Shown: one piece after another, positions 35,165 to 43,828 of the stretch
Numbering within the stretch: the first letter of the stretch is position 1
How the letters are laid out: each line of letters begins with the position of its first letter
Notes under the pieces: generated by a model
What the model was told of the DNA's origin: nothing
The model's database searches: none
The model's input: the letters and a program-made list of their open reading frames with translations, nothing else
Program-made: the position numbers and the translations under genes
Assembly (NCBI GenBank): GCA_026692865.1
Contig: JAPLNI010000051.1
Location: forward strand, 62,001 to 126,000
DNA length: 64,000 nucleotides
Direction of reading: 5' to 3'
Origin: Planctomycetota bacterium
GTDB taxonomy: Bacteria; Planctomycetota; Planctomycetia; Pirellulales; Pirellulaceae

Positions 35165-37144
35165 TTAAATAGGTGGAACGATTCGTTGTTTGTCGCGAGC
35201 TTGAGCGATCACTTGCTGTAGTAAGCTTAGCTCATCATCTGCGGCAAGTCGTTTCGATTCCAACTCTCGTACTCGGAGTTGATCTTGCATAGCTTGATCT
35301 TGCGTTGCCAGTCGCTCGCATAATACGTGCAATCTGTCATTCGCTTCGACCTTCAAAAACTGCACTTTCTCAGTTGCCTCCGTTTCCAAACAAACCAAAA
35401 TATTCTTGAGTTCAGGGTCCTCGGTCGCTGACATGACCGAATCAAAATCGAGTGCATAACCGGCCAGCTCCAGATCGGTGTAAAGTTTCCACAATTGCCG
35501 TGCTGGTTCCGAACCGAGGATCGTCGAAGGGAATCGTTCGATCGCAAACGGTACTGAATCTGGTGCGAGGATCATGATTTCAAACAGTTCGCGATCCATC
35601 GGTGACATATCGCCATATCGCATCGGCGATGCAGCGAATGATGGTGTCAAATCATAAGCCCCAGACGGCGTTTGCTCGTCCTCGGAAAGGCTATTGAGTT
35701 GGTCGTTGATGGACGCGTTACTCAGTGACTTGTTTTGCGATGCTTGTTGGTTGGTAACCTGGGCGGCATTCTCATTGCGCGTTTTAAGCCGCTTAGCGAC
35801 TTCGCCACGCAGGGCTGCTAGGCGTGCTTTCAACGCAGGCGTTTCAACTCCAAACTCGCGGCTTAATCGCATCAAGATTTGATCTTGCCGAACACGGGCC
35901 GACTCATCGGTGAGAAGCTGCTGGCGAGTCGCCTTGGAGAGCAGCTCGAGCATTTGTTCAAGTGCAACATTCGCTCGGTATGTATCGGTAAGCGGATCGA
36001 ATCCTTTACAGACCGAACGCAGCTTATGCTCAAGAGCATCCACAGTGCGATCCAAGATAGACTGCATCGCCTCGGCACCATGCTTGAGAAGAAAATCGCA
36101 TGGATCCAGTTCATCAGGCAGCATTGCAACGCGAAGGTCAAGCTGAGCCGCAATAAACAACTCCAGGATTTCGTTGGTGCGCTTCTGGCCTGCTTCGTCG
36201 CCGTCAAGCAACAGAACAACCGAGTCGCAGTAACGACGAAGAAGCTTAATGTGCCCCTCGCCAAGAGCGGTTCCACAAACGGCAACGGTATTCTTAATGC
36301 CGAATTGGTTTGACATGATGACGTCGGTGTAGCCTTCGACAACAACCGCTGTTCGTGACTTCTGAATCGTCTCGCGAGCGATGTCTAGACCGTAGAGCTC
36401 ATTACTTTTGTGATAGAGCCGTGTCTCGCTACAATTCACATATTTGGCTTGATTCGAATCCGTACCTGGCAAGACACGCCCGCCGATGGAAATCGGTCGA
36501 CCTTGTGGATCACGAATTGGAAACAGGACTCGGCCTCGAAAGCGATCGTAGAATGAACCCCGTTCGGACTTCGCTGTTAGACCAACAGACGTTAAGACAT
36601 CGGTCGTGAAAGACTTGCTTGCTGCTTTGTCGATCAACCAACTCCAACCCTGCGGTGCAAAGCCAACTTGGTAGCGTTGAATGCTGTCGTGTGTGAGTCC
36701 TCGCTCTTGCAAATATTCTCTAGCGGCGGCCGCATCGGGGCTGCTACAAAGACACTCATGATATTCTCGACAAGCCCAAGCCATCGCATCGTAAAGGACC
36801 TTCTTTTGGTCCGCTGTCATGTCGTTGCGACGTTGCGATCCCGATTTTTTGGGAAGTGTAATTCCAGCACGATCGGCAAGAAGTTGCAATGCTTCTCCAA
36901 ACGTAACGCGTTCTTTTTCCATCAGGAAACTAAAGACATCGCCACCCTTTGAACAAACCCAACATCGCCAGGTTTGCCGAGCTGGATTTACGGTGAAGCT
37001 TGGGTTGCTGTCTTCATGAAACGGGCAAAGACCAACGAACTGAGCCGCACGTCGGCGAAGCTGTAGATAGCTACCGACGAGGTCGACAATATCGACAGCG
37101 GATCGAACTCGATCTTTGACTTCGTTGTCAACTAAGAAAGACAC
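35165..37144 (-). CDS. dnaG: DNA primase
   Basis: The 659-residue primase makes RNA primers at the replication fork. The CHC2-type zinc-binding domain reads CPFHEDSNPSFTVNPARQTW followed by RCWVCSKGGD. The catalytic core has TDVLTSVGLTAKS and YDRFRGRVLFPIRDPQGR. The TOPRIM domain shows VVVEGYTDVIMSNQFGI and DSVVLLLDGDEAGQKRTNE. The C-terminal third, with a long Asn/Gln-rich linker near 455-485, should bind DnaB. It starts with ATG 37144 and leads the dnaG-rpoD transcript. Confidence 0.95.
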   Translation of the reverse strand: MSFLVDNEVKDRVRSAVDIVDLVGSYLQLRRRAAQFVGLCPFHEDSNPSFTVNPARQTWRCWVCSKGGDVFSFLMEKERVTFGEALQLLADRAGITLPKKSGSQRRNDMTADQKKVLYDAMAWACREYHECLCSSPDAAAAREYLQERGLTHDSIQRYQVGFAPQGWSWLIDKAASKSFTTDVLTSVGLTAKSERGSFYDRFRGRVLFPIRDPQGRPISIGGRVLPGTDSNQAKYVNCSETRLYHKSNELYGLDIARETIQKSRTAVVVEGYTDVIMSNQFGIKNTVAVCGTALGEGHIKLLRRYCDSVVLLLDGDEAGQKRTNEILELFIAAQLDLRVAMLPDELDPCDFLLKHGAEAMQSILDRTVDALEHKLRSVCKGFDPLTDTYRANVALEQMLELLSKATRQQLLTDESARVRQDQILMRLSREFGVETPALKARLAALRGEVAKRLKTRNENAAQVTNQQASQNKSLSNASINDQLNSLSEDEQTPSGAYDLTPSFAASPMRYGDMSPMDRELFEIMILAPDSVPFAIERFPSTILGSEPARQLWKLYTDLELAGYALDFDSVMSATEDPELKNILVCLETEATEKVQFLKVEANDRLHVLCERLATQDQAMQDQLRVRELESKRLAADDELSLLQQVIAQARDKQRIVPPI

Positions 37145-37193
37145 ATTTGCTCCTTGCGTTGGTCTTTGCGTGTCATCCTTAACACGGGCAAAG

Positions 37194-37223
37194 AGTATGT
37201 GATACGAACAAGGTAAACGTCAA
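37194..37223 (-). promoter_or_regulatory. Candidate sigma-70 promoter of dnaG-rpoD
   Basis: Reading the minus strand, TTGACG (37223-37218) and CATACT (37199-37194) are separated by 18 bp. The start would fall near 37186, about 42 nt before the dnaG ATG. The -10 box departs from TATAAT at its first and fifth bases, but both boxes sit where a promoter is expected. Confidence 0.5.
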
Positions 37224-37369
37224 CCTCGTTTTGACTTTTTTTAAAAGATTCATTCAAGTTATCCGTTGTCGCAGAATTCGCAAGAAATGCAAGCATTCTT
37301 TGGTGACTGAATTAAGCGAGCGTGGAGTAATGAAAGTTTCTTCTTAACGAGCCGCAGGTGATCGCCGCG

Positions 37370-37459
37370 TTAGAACGATATGCCATCTGCTTGGGCTGCC
37401 ATGTCCAGTAACGCGGCTCGTGCTGGCGGCTCAGATTCTTTGACTTGTGTCTTAGCCAT
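37370..37459 (-). CDS. Possible 29-residue ORF overlapping the aldo/keto reductase stop
   Basis: ATG 37459 overlaps the end of the aldo/keto reductase gene (its stop is at 37452-37454). It opens a short frame that reads MAKTQVKESEPPARAALLDM and ends AAQADGISF. The overlap is of the kind that allows translational coupling. The amphipathic ending looks peptide-like rather than random, but there is no domain. It could be chance; conservation in relatives would decide. Confidence 0.25.
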   Translation of the reverse strand: MAKTQVKESEPPARAALLDMAAQADGISF

Positions 37460-38495
37460 TTTGCGATTGGAAGATGGCTATCGCTTGGTTGATTCGATCA
37501 ATCTTTTCGTCGTTTAATTGAGCGTGCATGGCTGATGCGGATTCTTGGATTTGATCAGGCCGCTTCGCTCCGCAGAGAACAGTTGTGATGCCAGGTTGGT
37601 TGAGAGTCCATGCGATGACAATGGTTGCTATAGGAGTTTTCAATTCCAGACTGACGTCCCGAAGCGTGTCGAGGAGGTTTTGTGCTCGCTGCCAAGTTTC
37701 ACCTTGAAAAATTGAGTAGGTCACGCGTCGATCTTGTGGGTTAAATTGATGATCGCGAGACATCTTTCCAGCGAGCAAGCCTTTCATCAGCGGCCAGTAG
37801 CAAGCGATTCCACATTCTTGCTTCCTGCAAAAGCCGAGAAGCGACCGCACTGCGTCCTGCTGTAACATATTGAACGGAGGTTGAATTACGACCGGGCGAA
37901 TGACGTGACTGAAACGTGTCGCATGCTCGGCGTCGACATTGCTGACTCCGATATATTTTACGATTCCTCCATCGACGAACTTTGCAAGTACTTCTGCGCT
38001 GGATTCGATTGGCGTGACGGCATCTGGCGAATGCAAGTAGAGCAATTCAAGAACATCACGATTTAATCTTTTGCGAATCTCGTCAACTTCGAAACGCAGT
38101 CGTTTTGGGGAAGCGTCAAGTATTCGCTGTCGGCTTGCGTCGTAGTGCATCCCGACTTTTGTAGCGACAACGACTTCTTCAGTACGACTTTCTAATGCGA
38201 TGCGAAGGATACGATCGCTGCGGCCATCATATCCGTAGCTGAAGGCTGTGTCGAAGTGATTGATGCCCGCATCTATGGCCGCATGAATCGTAGCGATACT
38301 CTCATGGTCTTCGACATCCAGCGTGCTGATGCCTGCCATGGGCCAACAACCGAGTGCTACGGGGCTCACAAAAAGATCCGAGTTTCCAAGTCGTCGCAGC
38401 CCAGAGGGCTTGGAAGTAGGTGATTGAGGCGCGGTCGTTGAAATTGGGGGGACGGTTTTCAGTTCGCGCTCCATGGATTTTGCCAGTCGCCCCAT
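37452..38495 (-). CDS. Aldo/keto reductase
   Basis: A 347-residue NADPH-dependent aldo/keto reductase with a TIM-barrel fold. The catalytic tetrad is in HFDTAFSYGYDG (Asp and Tyr), VVVATKVGMHYDAS (Lys) and LLYLHSPDAVTPIES (His). VKYIGVSNVDAEHATRF and the cofactor-binding end TTVLCGAKRPDQIQESASAM are typical. The first ATG (38495) overlaps the upstream exonuclease gene by 37 nt; an ATG at 38474 shortens the overlap to 16 nt. Translation is therefore probably coupled. The substrate is not predictable, though the sequence resembles sugar-dehydrogenase-like AKRs (L-fucose/D-threo-aldose group). Confidence 0.9.
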   Translation of the reverse strand: MGRLAKSMERELKTVPPISTTAPQSPTSKPSGLRRLGNSDLFVSPVALGCWPMAGISTLDVEDHESIATIHAAIDAGINHFDTAFSYGYDGRSDRILRIALESRTEEVVVATKVGMHYDASRQRILDASPKRLRFEVDEIRKRLNRDVLELLYLHSPDAVTPIESSAEVLAKFVDGGIVKYIGVSNVDAEHATRFSHVIRPVVIQPPFNMLQQDAVRSLLGFCRKQECGIACYWPLMKGLLAGKMSRDHQFNPQDRRVTYSIFQGETWQRAQNLLDTLRDVSLELKTPIATIVIAWTLNQPGITTVLCGAKRPDQIQESASAMHAQLNDEKIDRINQAIAIFQSQNG

Positions 38496-39283
38496 TGTTC
38501 AAGATACTTCATATAAGCCGGATGATGGTCGACTTCTGCTTCCAGCATTGCCTTGGTCTGAGCGACGAGTTCAATTTCTCGCTCTAAGGTGATCGTTCCC
38601 ATTAAAACGTTGCACCGAAGAAATACAAAGTAGGTATCTAGAACATCGCAGCGGCAATACTCGTTAATCTCCGCGACCTTTCCTTGCTGATACAGATCTT
38701 GAACCATGTCGCCATGTACATCCATCTTGCCCGGCTTGTTCAGCAAGTGGGCTGCAAGATTGAGTCCACCTCGAAACCAAGTACTTCCAAAATTCGTTAG
38801 CACTTCATGAAGGTCGATGTGAGATTGAAGGTTGTACCGATTGCGGTTCTGAATGTAAGACTTTTCAAGGATATTAAACCAACCGGGAACGCTGATGCCG
38901 TAGCGATACGCTGCCAGCTCCAGGAGCGGCACATCAAAGCCCCGGCCATTGAAAGTAACTAGTGTTGGTTGTTGATACTTTTCCCATCCCAGCCAAAAGT
39001 GCTTGGTGATTACACTTGGGCGATGCTGTGGTTGATCGAGCGAAACGATTTCTGCCAGACTGTAATCCTCGCGAAGTTTTGCGACAACGACAGCGACAGG
39101 AATGTGATAGGTGTAAGGAATAAAATCTCGACCAGATTCCGTTTGGAGCTCATGTCTGAATTTTGTTATCGCTTGCTCGGGAGTTAGAGCCTGCCCCGGG
39201 TAGCGAGTCTTGGCGATAGCGACTCCATCGGAAACGCTTTCACAATCGAATAAGAAGTAGTGAATCTCTTTTTTTGTAGCCAT
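38459..39283 (-). CDS. PolB-like 3'-5' exonuclease (DEDD family)
   Basis: A 274-residue predicted exonuclease of the family related to the proofreading domain of DNA polymerase B (the PF10108 group). The DEDD-type motifs are visible: YFLFDCESVSDG (Exo I, D and E), VTFNGRGFDVPLLELAAYRY (Exo II), and YCRCDVLDTYFVFLRC (Exo III, with Tyr and Asp). HIDLHEVLTNFGSTWFRGG is also typical of this group. It begins with ATG 39283 and overlaps the next gene at its 3' end, so the two are co-expressed. A link to nucleic-acid repair is inferred from family only. Confidence 0.88.
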   Translation of the reverse strand: MATKKEIHYFLFDCESVSDGVAIAKTRYPGQALTPEQAITKFRHELQTESGRDFIPYTYHIPVAVVVAKLREDYSLAEIVSLDQPQHRPSVITKHFWLGWEKYQQPTLVTFNGRGFDVPLLELAAYRYGISVPGWFNILEKSYIQNRNRYNLQSHIDLHEVLTNFGSTWFRGGLNLAAHLLNKPGKMDVHGDMVQDLYQQGKVAEINEYCRCDVLDTYFVFLRCNVLMGTITLEREIELVAQTKAMLEAEVDHHPAYMKYLEQWGDWQNPWSAN

Positions 39284-39508
39284 GGTTGGAGTCGGATTGT
39301 AGCTGATTTTATTCCGTGATGCACTTGGCGGGCTGGTTGTCGATACAGACTTTTATTCGAAGTCTGTTTTCCATTTTTCGCCTTCTGCTGATCTCCGGCT
39401 TGCACGGTTAGAGTACAATTTGGCAATTGAGTTATTAGCAACTGCAAGCCGGTTTTTCACGACCGGCGATTGCTCCTTTAAATAGTCTTTCCGTATAGGT
39501 TTTTTCTC

Positions 39509-40444
39509 ATGTCGCAACCAATTGACAATTTGAATATTTCCCGTCGAGGTTTTGCAGCGAAAGCAACCGCTACGGCAGGGGTTGCAGCCGCTCTTAGCGC
39601 CTCTCTTTTAGGATCCGGGAATGCTCGAAGCGATGAGGCCGGCACCGCAATCGCGGGTGCTTCGTTAGACGCGAAAGTCGATGCGAAAAAGGGGAAGCTG
39701 AAGCAGGCTTTCTGTCGTTGGTGCTTCAAAAACTTCTCGTTAGAAGATCTATCCATTAAAGCTGCTTCTTTAGGATTAGTAGGAATCGATCTGCTCGACC
39801 CCAAGGATTTCCCGGTAATCAAGAAACATGGCCTCGTATGCACCATGGTCAACTCGGCTCCGTTGGCTGATGGGATGTGTGATACGAAGTTTCATGACAT
39901 GTGCATCGAAAAGATATCAGCAGCCATCGAAGCGACCTCTGCCGAGGGCTGGCGCAATGTGATTTGCTTCTCGGGAAATGCTCGCGGGATTGATCGTGAA
40001 ACCGGGATGAATAACTGCGTCGCTGCCTTGAAGAAGCTGACACCGCTGGCTGAGAAGAAAAAAGTTATCCTGAACATGGAGCTGCTCAATAGCCGCGTGA
40101 ATCATGCAGACTATATGTGCGACAACACGACATGGGGCATTGAGCTCGTGAAGCGTGTTGGATCTGACAATTTCAAGCTTCTGTACGACATCTACCATAT
40201 GCAAATTATGGAGGGTGATATCATCCGAAGCATCCAAAACAATCATCAATGTTTTGGGCACTATCACACCGCAGGAAACCCAGGCCGACATGAACTAGAT
40301 GGCAACCAAGAATTGAACTACGTGCCGATTGCGAAGGCCGTTTCAGAGGTCCCATTTGATGGTTACTTCGTTCACGAGTTTATCCCTGCGCGAGATCCTA
40401 TGACCGGTTTGGAAGAAGCAGTTAAGCTTTGTATGGTTTACTAG
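39509..40444 (+). CDS. Tat-exported hydroxypyruvate-isomerase-like TIM barrel
   Basis: A 311-residue xylose-isomerase-like TIM barrel of the hydroxypyruvate isomerase/sugar phosphate isomerase type. The leader has a twin-arginine signal (SRRGFAAKATATAG then ALSASLLGSG), so it is probably exported folded. The barrel shows FCRWCFKNFSLEDLS, VGIDLLDPKDFPVIKKHGL, VILNMELLNSR, LLYDIYHMQIMEGDI and the closing FIPARDPMTGLEEAV. The metal ligands are expected in MELLN, YDIYHMQ and HEFIP. The stop TAG at 40442-40444 doubles as the first bases of a MITE-like element. Confidence 0.85.
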   Translation: MSQPIDNLNISRRGFAAKATATAGVAAALSASLLGSGNARSDEAGTAIAGASLDAKVDAKKGKLKQAFCRWCFKNFSLEDLSIKAASLGLVGIDLLDPKDFPVIKKHGLVCTMVNSAPLADGMCDTKFHDMCIEKISAAIEATSAEGWRNVICFSGNARGIDRETGMNNCVAALKKLTPLAEKKKVILNMELLNSRVNHADYMCDNTTWGIELVKRVGSDNFKLLYDIYHMQIMEGDIIRSIQNNHQCFGHYHTAGNPGRHELDGNQELNYVPIAKAVSEVPFDGYFVHEFIPARDPMTGLEEAVKLCMVY

Positions 40445-40592
40445 TGCTGTGTCCAGTTTGAAAATGAGGGTTGGACGCTTGTAGCAGATGTCGCAAGACA
40501 TCTGAAGGCCGAAGATTTGGTAACTGTTTCTGCCGACTTCGGAATTCTTACGAATTCCGCTACCGCTATAATTCATTTGTACTCGACCACTA
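40442..40592 (+). repeat. MITE-like element, copy D (best preserved)
   Basis: The left end TAGTGCTGTGTCCAGTTTGA starts at 40442. The core at 40481-40563 (83 bp) runs from GTAGC to GCTAC and holds the palindromes AGATGTCGCAAGACATCT and GAATTCTTACGAATTC. The right end closes with GACCACTAGG. Both ends start or finish with TA, as for Tc1/mariner/IS630 insertions. It lies between the isomerase-like gene, whose stop codon it forms, and ispF. Confidence 0.82.
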
Positions 40593-40698
40593 GGTTTTGT
40601 TTCCAAACACGCAGTCGCGTGGCTTCAGTCATGAGCAGATTAAAGTATTTGTAGTAATGCGTTTGCGAAACTCTTTCCTTCAACGATTGATTTGACGA

Positions 40699-41178
40699 AT
40701 GTTTCGAATTGGTTTGGGCATAGACTCGCATCGCATCGCCGAGGGCGGGCCGATGAAGATCGGGGGCTTCGATATTCCTTGCGAGTTGCATCTTGTCGGT
40801 CATTCGGATGCTGATGTGCTTTTACACGCGATTACCGATGCGGTTCTTGGCGCGGCGGGATTGGAGGATATTGGCCAGTTGTTTCCCGATACTGCAGCGG
40901 AGAATCGCAACCGTGATTCAGGAGAGATGCTGAAGCTGGCGTGGCAAGCTGTTGAAAAAGCGGGCTTCCAGCTTGTCAATCTTGATTGCGTTTTGCGGTT
41001 GGAAAGACCGAAGATTTCGCCCCACAAGGCTGCGATTCGGCGGAAAGTCGCCGAGCTACTTTCGGTCGATGAATCGCAGATTTCTTTGAAAGGTAAGACG
41101 GGTGAATCGATCGGGGATATTGGTCATGGACGCCTTGTAGAAGCTCATTGCGTTGCGTTGTTGTCGAAAAATCAATAG
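40699..41178 (+). CDS. ispF: 2-C-methyl-D-erythritol 2,4-cyclodiphosphate synthase (IspF)
   Basis: The MEP-pathway enzyme that makes 2-C-methyl-D-erythritol 2,4-cyclodiphosphate for isoprenoid synthesis. The 159-residue product has the metal ligands D9 and H11 in GLGIDSHRIAEGG and H43 in SDADVLLHAITDAVLGAA, plus DIGQLFPDT. The C-terminal CDP-site and trimer segments are ISPHKAAIRRKVAELL and GKTGESIGDIGHGRLVEAHC. The length is normal. It stands alone, without ispD next to it, 107 bp after a MITE-like element. Confidence 0.95.
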   Translation: MFRIGLGIDSHRIAEGGPMKIGGFDIPCELHLVGHSDADVLLHAITDAVLGAAGLEDIGQLFPDTAAENRNRDSGEMLKLAWQAVEKAGFQLVNLDCVLRLERPKISPHKAAIRRKVAELLSVDESQISLKGKTGESIGDIGHGRLVEAHCVALLSKNQ

Positions 41179-41343
41179 CTCACCAGCGATAGCGGTTGCC
41201 AAAAAGTCTGGCACAGAAACTGCACATATGTTTTGAAGAAGGTTTTTGAACTGCGTTGTTGACCGTCGTAGCCGCCGGATGGTCTCCTTTGGCGTATTCA
41301 GTCTATATCTACTAAAACTTTTTAATGGTTTGGAAAAAATTAA

Positions 41344-42054
41344 ATGTTCTTTGATCCGCTCTTGATGATGATGACCCTCCCTGCGGTTGCTCTGGCGTTT
41401 TATGCGCAGTGGCTAGTCAAAAGCAACTTTGAAAAAATGAGTCAGGTAGGTGCTAGGATGACTGGAGCACAAGCAGCGCGACGCATCTTGGATTCTCAAG
41501 GGCTTCAAAGTGTGCCTATTGAAATGGTTCACGGACATTTGTCTGACCACTATGACCCATCGTCGAAAGTGGTTCGGTTGAGCGAAAGCGTATACGGTAC
41601 AAATTCGATGGCCGCTGTTGGGATTGCCGCGCACGAGGTTGGTCATGCGATTCAAGATGCCAACCGCTACGCACCGCTGGTGATTAGGAACATGGCAGTC
41701 CCGATCGCCAACATCGGCGGATCGATTGGATCTGTGTTGTTGATGGTTGGATTAGGAATTGGTATCGCCGGAAGTGCTGCGGTACTTGGCAAGGGAGTCT
41801 TCCTGCTTGGACTGATCTTGTTCGGTGCGACTGTGGCTTTCCAGTTGGTAAACTTACCAGTGGAGTTTGACGCGAGTTCGCGAGCCAAAACGCTTCTTAT
41901 CGAATCCGGAATTATTTCCGGGCCGGAGCTTCCCTATATTAGCAAGGTATTGAACGCGGCTGCTCTGACGTACGTTGCGGCCACGCTGCATACTCTTCTG
42001 ACGTTAGTCTATTACGTTATTCAGTTCTCGTCAGCGAATCGTTCGCAGGACTAA
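41344..42054 (+). CDS. YugP-like zinc metallopeptidase (membrane)
   Basis: A 236-residue membrane-bound metalloprotease-like protein of the YugP/Zn_peptidase_2 group. An N-terminal membrane helix (LLMMMTLPAVALAFYAQWLV) leads to the zinc-binding motif H97-E-V-G-H101 in GIAAHEVGHAIQDANRYAPL. Further helices follow (GGSIGSVLLMVGLGIGIAG, VFLLGLILFGATVAFQLVNL). LPVEFDASSRAKTLLIESGI carries the third-ligand Glu region. The family is distantly related to M48 peptidases; substrates are unknown. It ends next to a bidirectional terminator. Confidence 0.9.
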   Translation: MFFDPLLMMMTLPAVALAFYAQWLVKSNFEKMSQVGARMTGAQAARRILDSQGLQSVPIEMVHGHLSDHYDPSSKVVRLSESVYGTNSMAAVGIAAHEVGHAIQDANRYAPLVIRNMAVPIANIGGSIGSVLLMVGLGIGIAGSAAVLGKGVFLLGLILFGATVAFQLVNLPVEFDASSRAKTLLIESGIISGPELPYISKVLNAAALTYVAATLHTLLTLVYYVIQFSSANRSQD

Positions 42055-42060
42055 TAAGGC

Positions 42061-42157
42061 TAGAGGCAGAATGACAACTACATAGTGGCATAGGCTTCCA
42101 GCCTGTGATTAGATTTAAACACAGGCTGGCAGCCTATGCCGCATCAGTACACTGAAA
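42061..42157. repeat. Palindromic intergenic repeat, family 2 (copy 2)
   Basis: The arms contain GGCATAGGCTTCCAGCCT and AGGCTGGCAGCCTATGCC, separated by about 16 nt, with the same outer GAGGCAGAATGA and ACTGA as the copy at 6184-6280. The two copies differ mostly by paired changes that keep the stem. It lies between the YugP-like gene and its terminator. Confidence 0.8.
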
Positions 42158-42216
42158 TTTGCCGTTGTACTAAATACTTCCAGCATTCTTGACACTGTGT
42201 CCTTATAGCAAAAAAC

Positions 42217-42246
42217 AAGCGTCTCGGAGTGAGACGCTTATTTTTT
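42217..42246. terminator. Bidirectional Rho-independent terminator
   Basis: A perfect 9-bp stem, AAGCGTCTC and GAGACGCTT, closes a GGAGT loop, followed by ATTTTTT. On the other strand the same stem is followed by TTGTTTTTTGC. It sits between the convergent YugP-like and SPOR-like genes and can end both transcripts. Confidence 0.9.
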
Positions 42247-42291
42247 GAACGTGTTTTGGAGTAAGCGATCTTTCGCATTTTTCTTGCGAAT

Positions 42292-43473
42292 CTACCTGCT
42301 ACCGAGTAGCGAACCCGAGTACAGTCCACTGGTTTCTGGACGTGGTACAGCCATTGGTTTGGGTTCGATGTCGAAGGGAATCGAGTAGAGCTTTACCTTG
42401 GCGAGCTTTTCGCTTTCGGTACCCGTATTAAGTTCTGGAATCTTTCGATAGCTCACAACATCGAGCAATGTCTTTGCAACTGGAACTAAGCCCATTGCGG
42501 AGTTCTTGAAGTCGCGTGCACCGCCGAACTCACGGACTGTGTCTTGAATTGCTAGGTCATAGATGAAGGTTCCTTGACCATCGGTTTTGCCGAGCGAATC
42601 AAATGACCCGACCGTAACGCTACTTGAATTACGGTCGTGAAATTCGAACGCATCGTAACCCGCTTTGCGTAGGGTGACGGCAGCTAGGTGGGCATGCTCT
42701 GCTGCCCGCGTAAGTCCTTCGCCGCTTTCGCCGAATTGCTTTTCAGGATTGTTGCGATCTAGATATAAACCATCTGCACCTCGGAATGTTGCGATACGAA
42801 CTGTGAATCTGCCTTTGCTTTCGAGCAGCGAGAATTCAGCATTCTGATTGAGGCTCTTGACGAACTTGTCGACTTTTGGAGCTTGGAAGTAGTCTTCAGG
42901 TAGGAGCGGGTTTTTCATCAAGAATGCTGCAGCCATTGGGCCTGCAGGAGCGTTTGGATCAGGCTTCTTTGTGATCCACTTTTTCAAGCTTAAGTCCGCT
43001 TGTCCAGTCAATGATTTTGGTTGAATGGTTTTCACTTTACGAAGTGTTTCGCGAGACTGCGGATGATCTAGCGAATCGAAGTCACCGACCAAGACACCGT
43101 ATCCTAATACCTTGCGTTGATCCTGGTACTTCATCTTTTTCTGGCCACCGGTTTCGCTGAATCCTGATCCGGTTACTGAATTTGTGTAGTCGAACTTCTT
43201 TGGCAAGACGTAAGCCTTGAGTCGATATTGCTTGCGTAGTTCTGTCGCTAACTCAATCGCGCGCTTTTCGGCATCTTCTTGTTCGAAAGAGGCGGCAAGT
43301 ATCAACCATGGGCCATGCTCAGGAGCTAGCTCCAATGAGGTTTCCTGAGGCTTGGCGGATTTGTCGGTTGATTTCAAGAAACTCAGAAAGCTTGGTGGGT
43401 CCGCAAACCCTTGGCAAGCAATTCCTAGCCAAAGCGATAAAACTGTGACGGAGAAAATGAATCGGAATAGCAT
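42292..43473 (-). CDS. Exported hypothetical protein with SPOR-like repeats
   Basis: A 393-residue secreted protein from ATG 43473 (signal MLFRFIFSVTVLSLWLGIAC). The frame is open upstream to 43590, without a leader. It contains two or three alpha/beta units of the kind GPWLILAASFEQEDAEKRAI and LKAYVLPKKFDY, then LLESKGRFTVRIATFRGADG and LAAVTLRKAGYDAFEFHDRN. These resemble SPOR domains, which bind denuded peptidoglycan, but the match is by eye. A role in the cell envelope is inferred. It is a single gene, converging on the bidirectional terminator. Confidence 0.7.
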   Translation of the reverse strand: MLFRFIFSVTVLSLWLGIACQGFADPPSFLSFLKSTDKSAKPQETSLELAPEHGPWLILAASFEQEDAEKRAIELATELRKQYRLKAYVLPKKFDYTNSVTGSGFSETGGQKKMKYQDQRKVLGYGVLVGDFDSLDHPQSRETLRKVKTIQPKSLTGQADLSLKKWITKKPDPNAPAGPMAAAFLMKNPLLPEDYFQAPKVDKFVKSLNQNAEFSLLESKGRFTVRIATFRGADGLYLDRNNPEKQFGESGEGLTRAAEHAHLAAVTLRKAGYDAFEFHDRNSSSVTVGSFDSLGKTDGQGTFIYDLAIQDTVREFGGARDFKNSAMGLVPVAKTLLDVVSYRKIPELNTGTESEKLAKVKLYSIPFDIEPKPMAVPRPETSGLYSGSLLGSR

Positions 43474-43828
43474 GATCGAGGGGGGCTCCGAGCAGTCAGG
43501 GAGTTGTAATATGCGTCGAACGTAAATTGCCTGTAATTCCTCGATTAATTTGAATCGAAAGCTCACAGAGACTTTATGAGGTGATATCAAAATATGCCAT
43601 TCGATTGCTAGGTGACTTTGAACTCGTTGTACGAGCAGGAAAACTTGAGGCTAACTTGGATTGCTCTTCCTTTTTTGCATAGAAAAATAGTAAGTATTAA
43701 ACGCAATCGAGCTAAGAATGCGCCATCACAAGTACAAAATTACTTTGTTGGTTGCAAAATCACTCGACCATTGACTTGCACAAAACAGCCCTGCGTTAGA
43801 GCAAAGTTGTCTAACCAACCTGACATGG
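43474..43828. other. Intergenic stretch between divergent genes
   Basis: About 355 bp separate the divergent SPOR-like and DUF11 genes. It must hold both promoters, but I see no convincing -35/-10 pair with correct spacing and no repeat-family copy. A short plus-strand frame at 43612-43953 overlaps the DUF11 start and is not credible. Confidence 0.4.
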
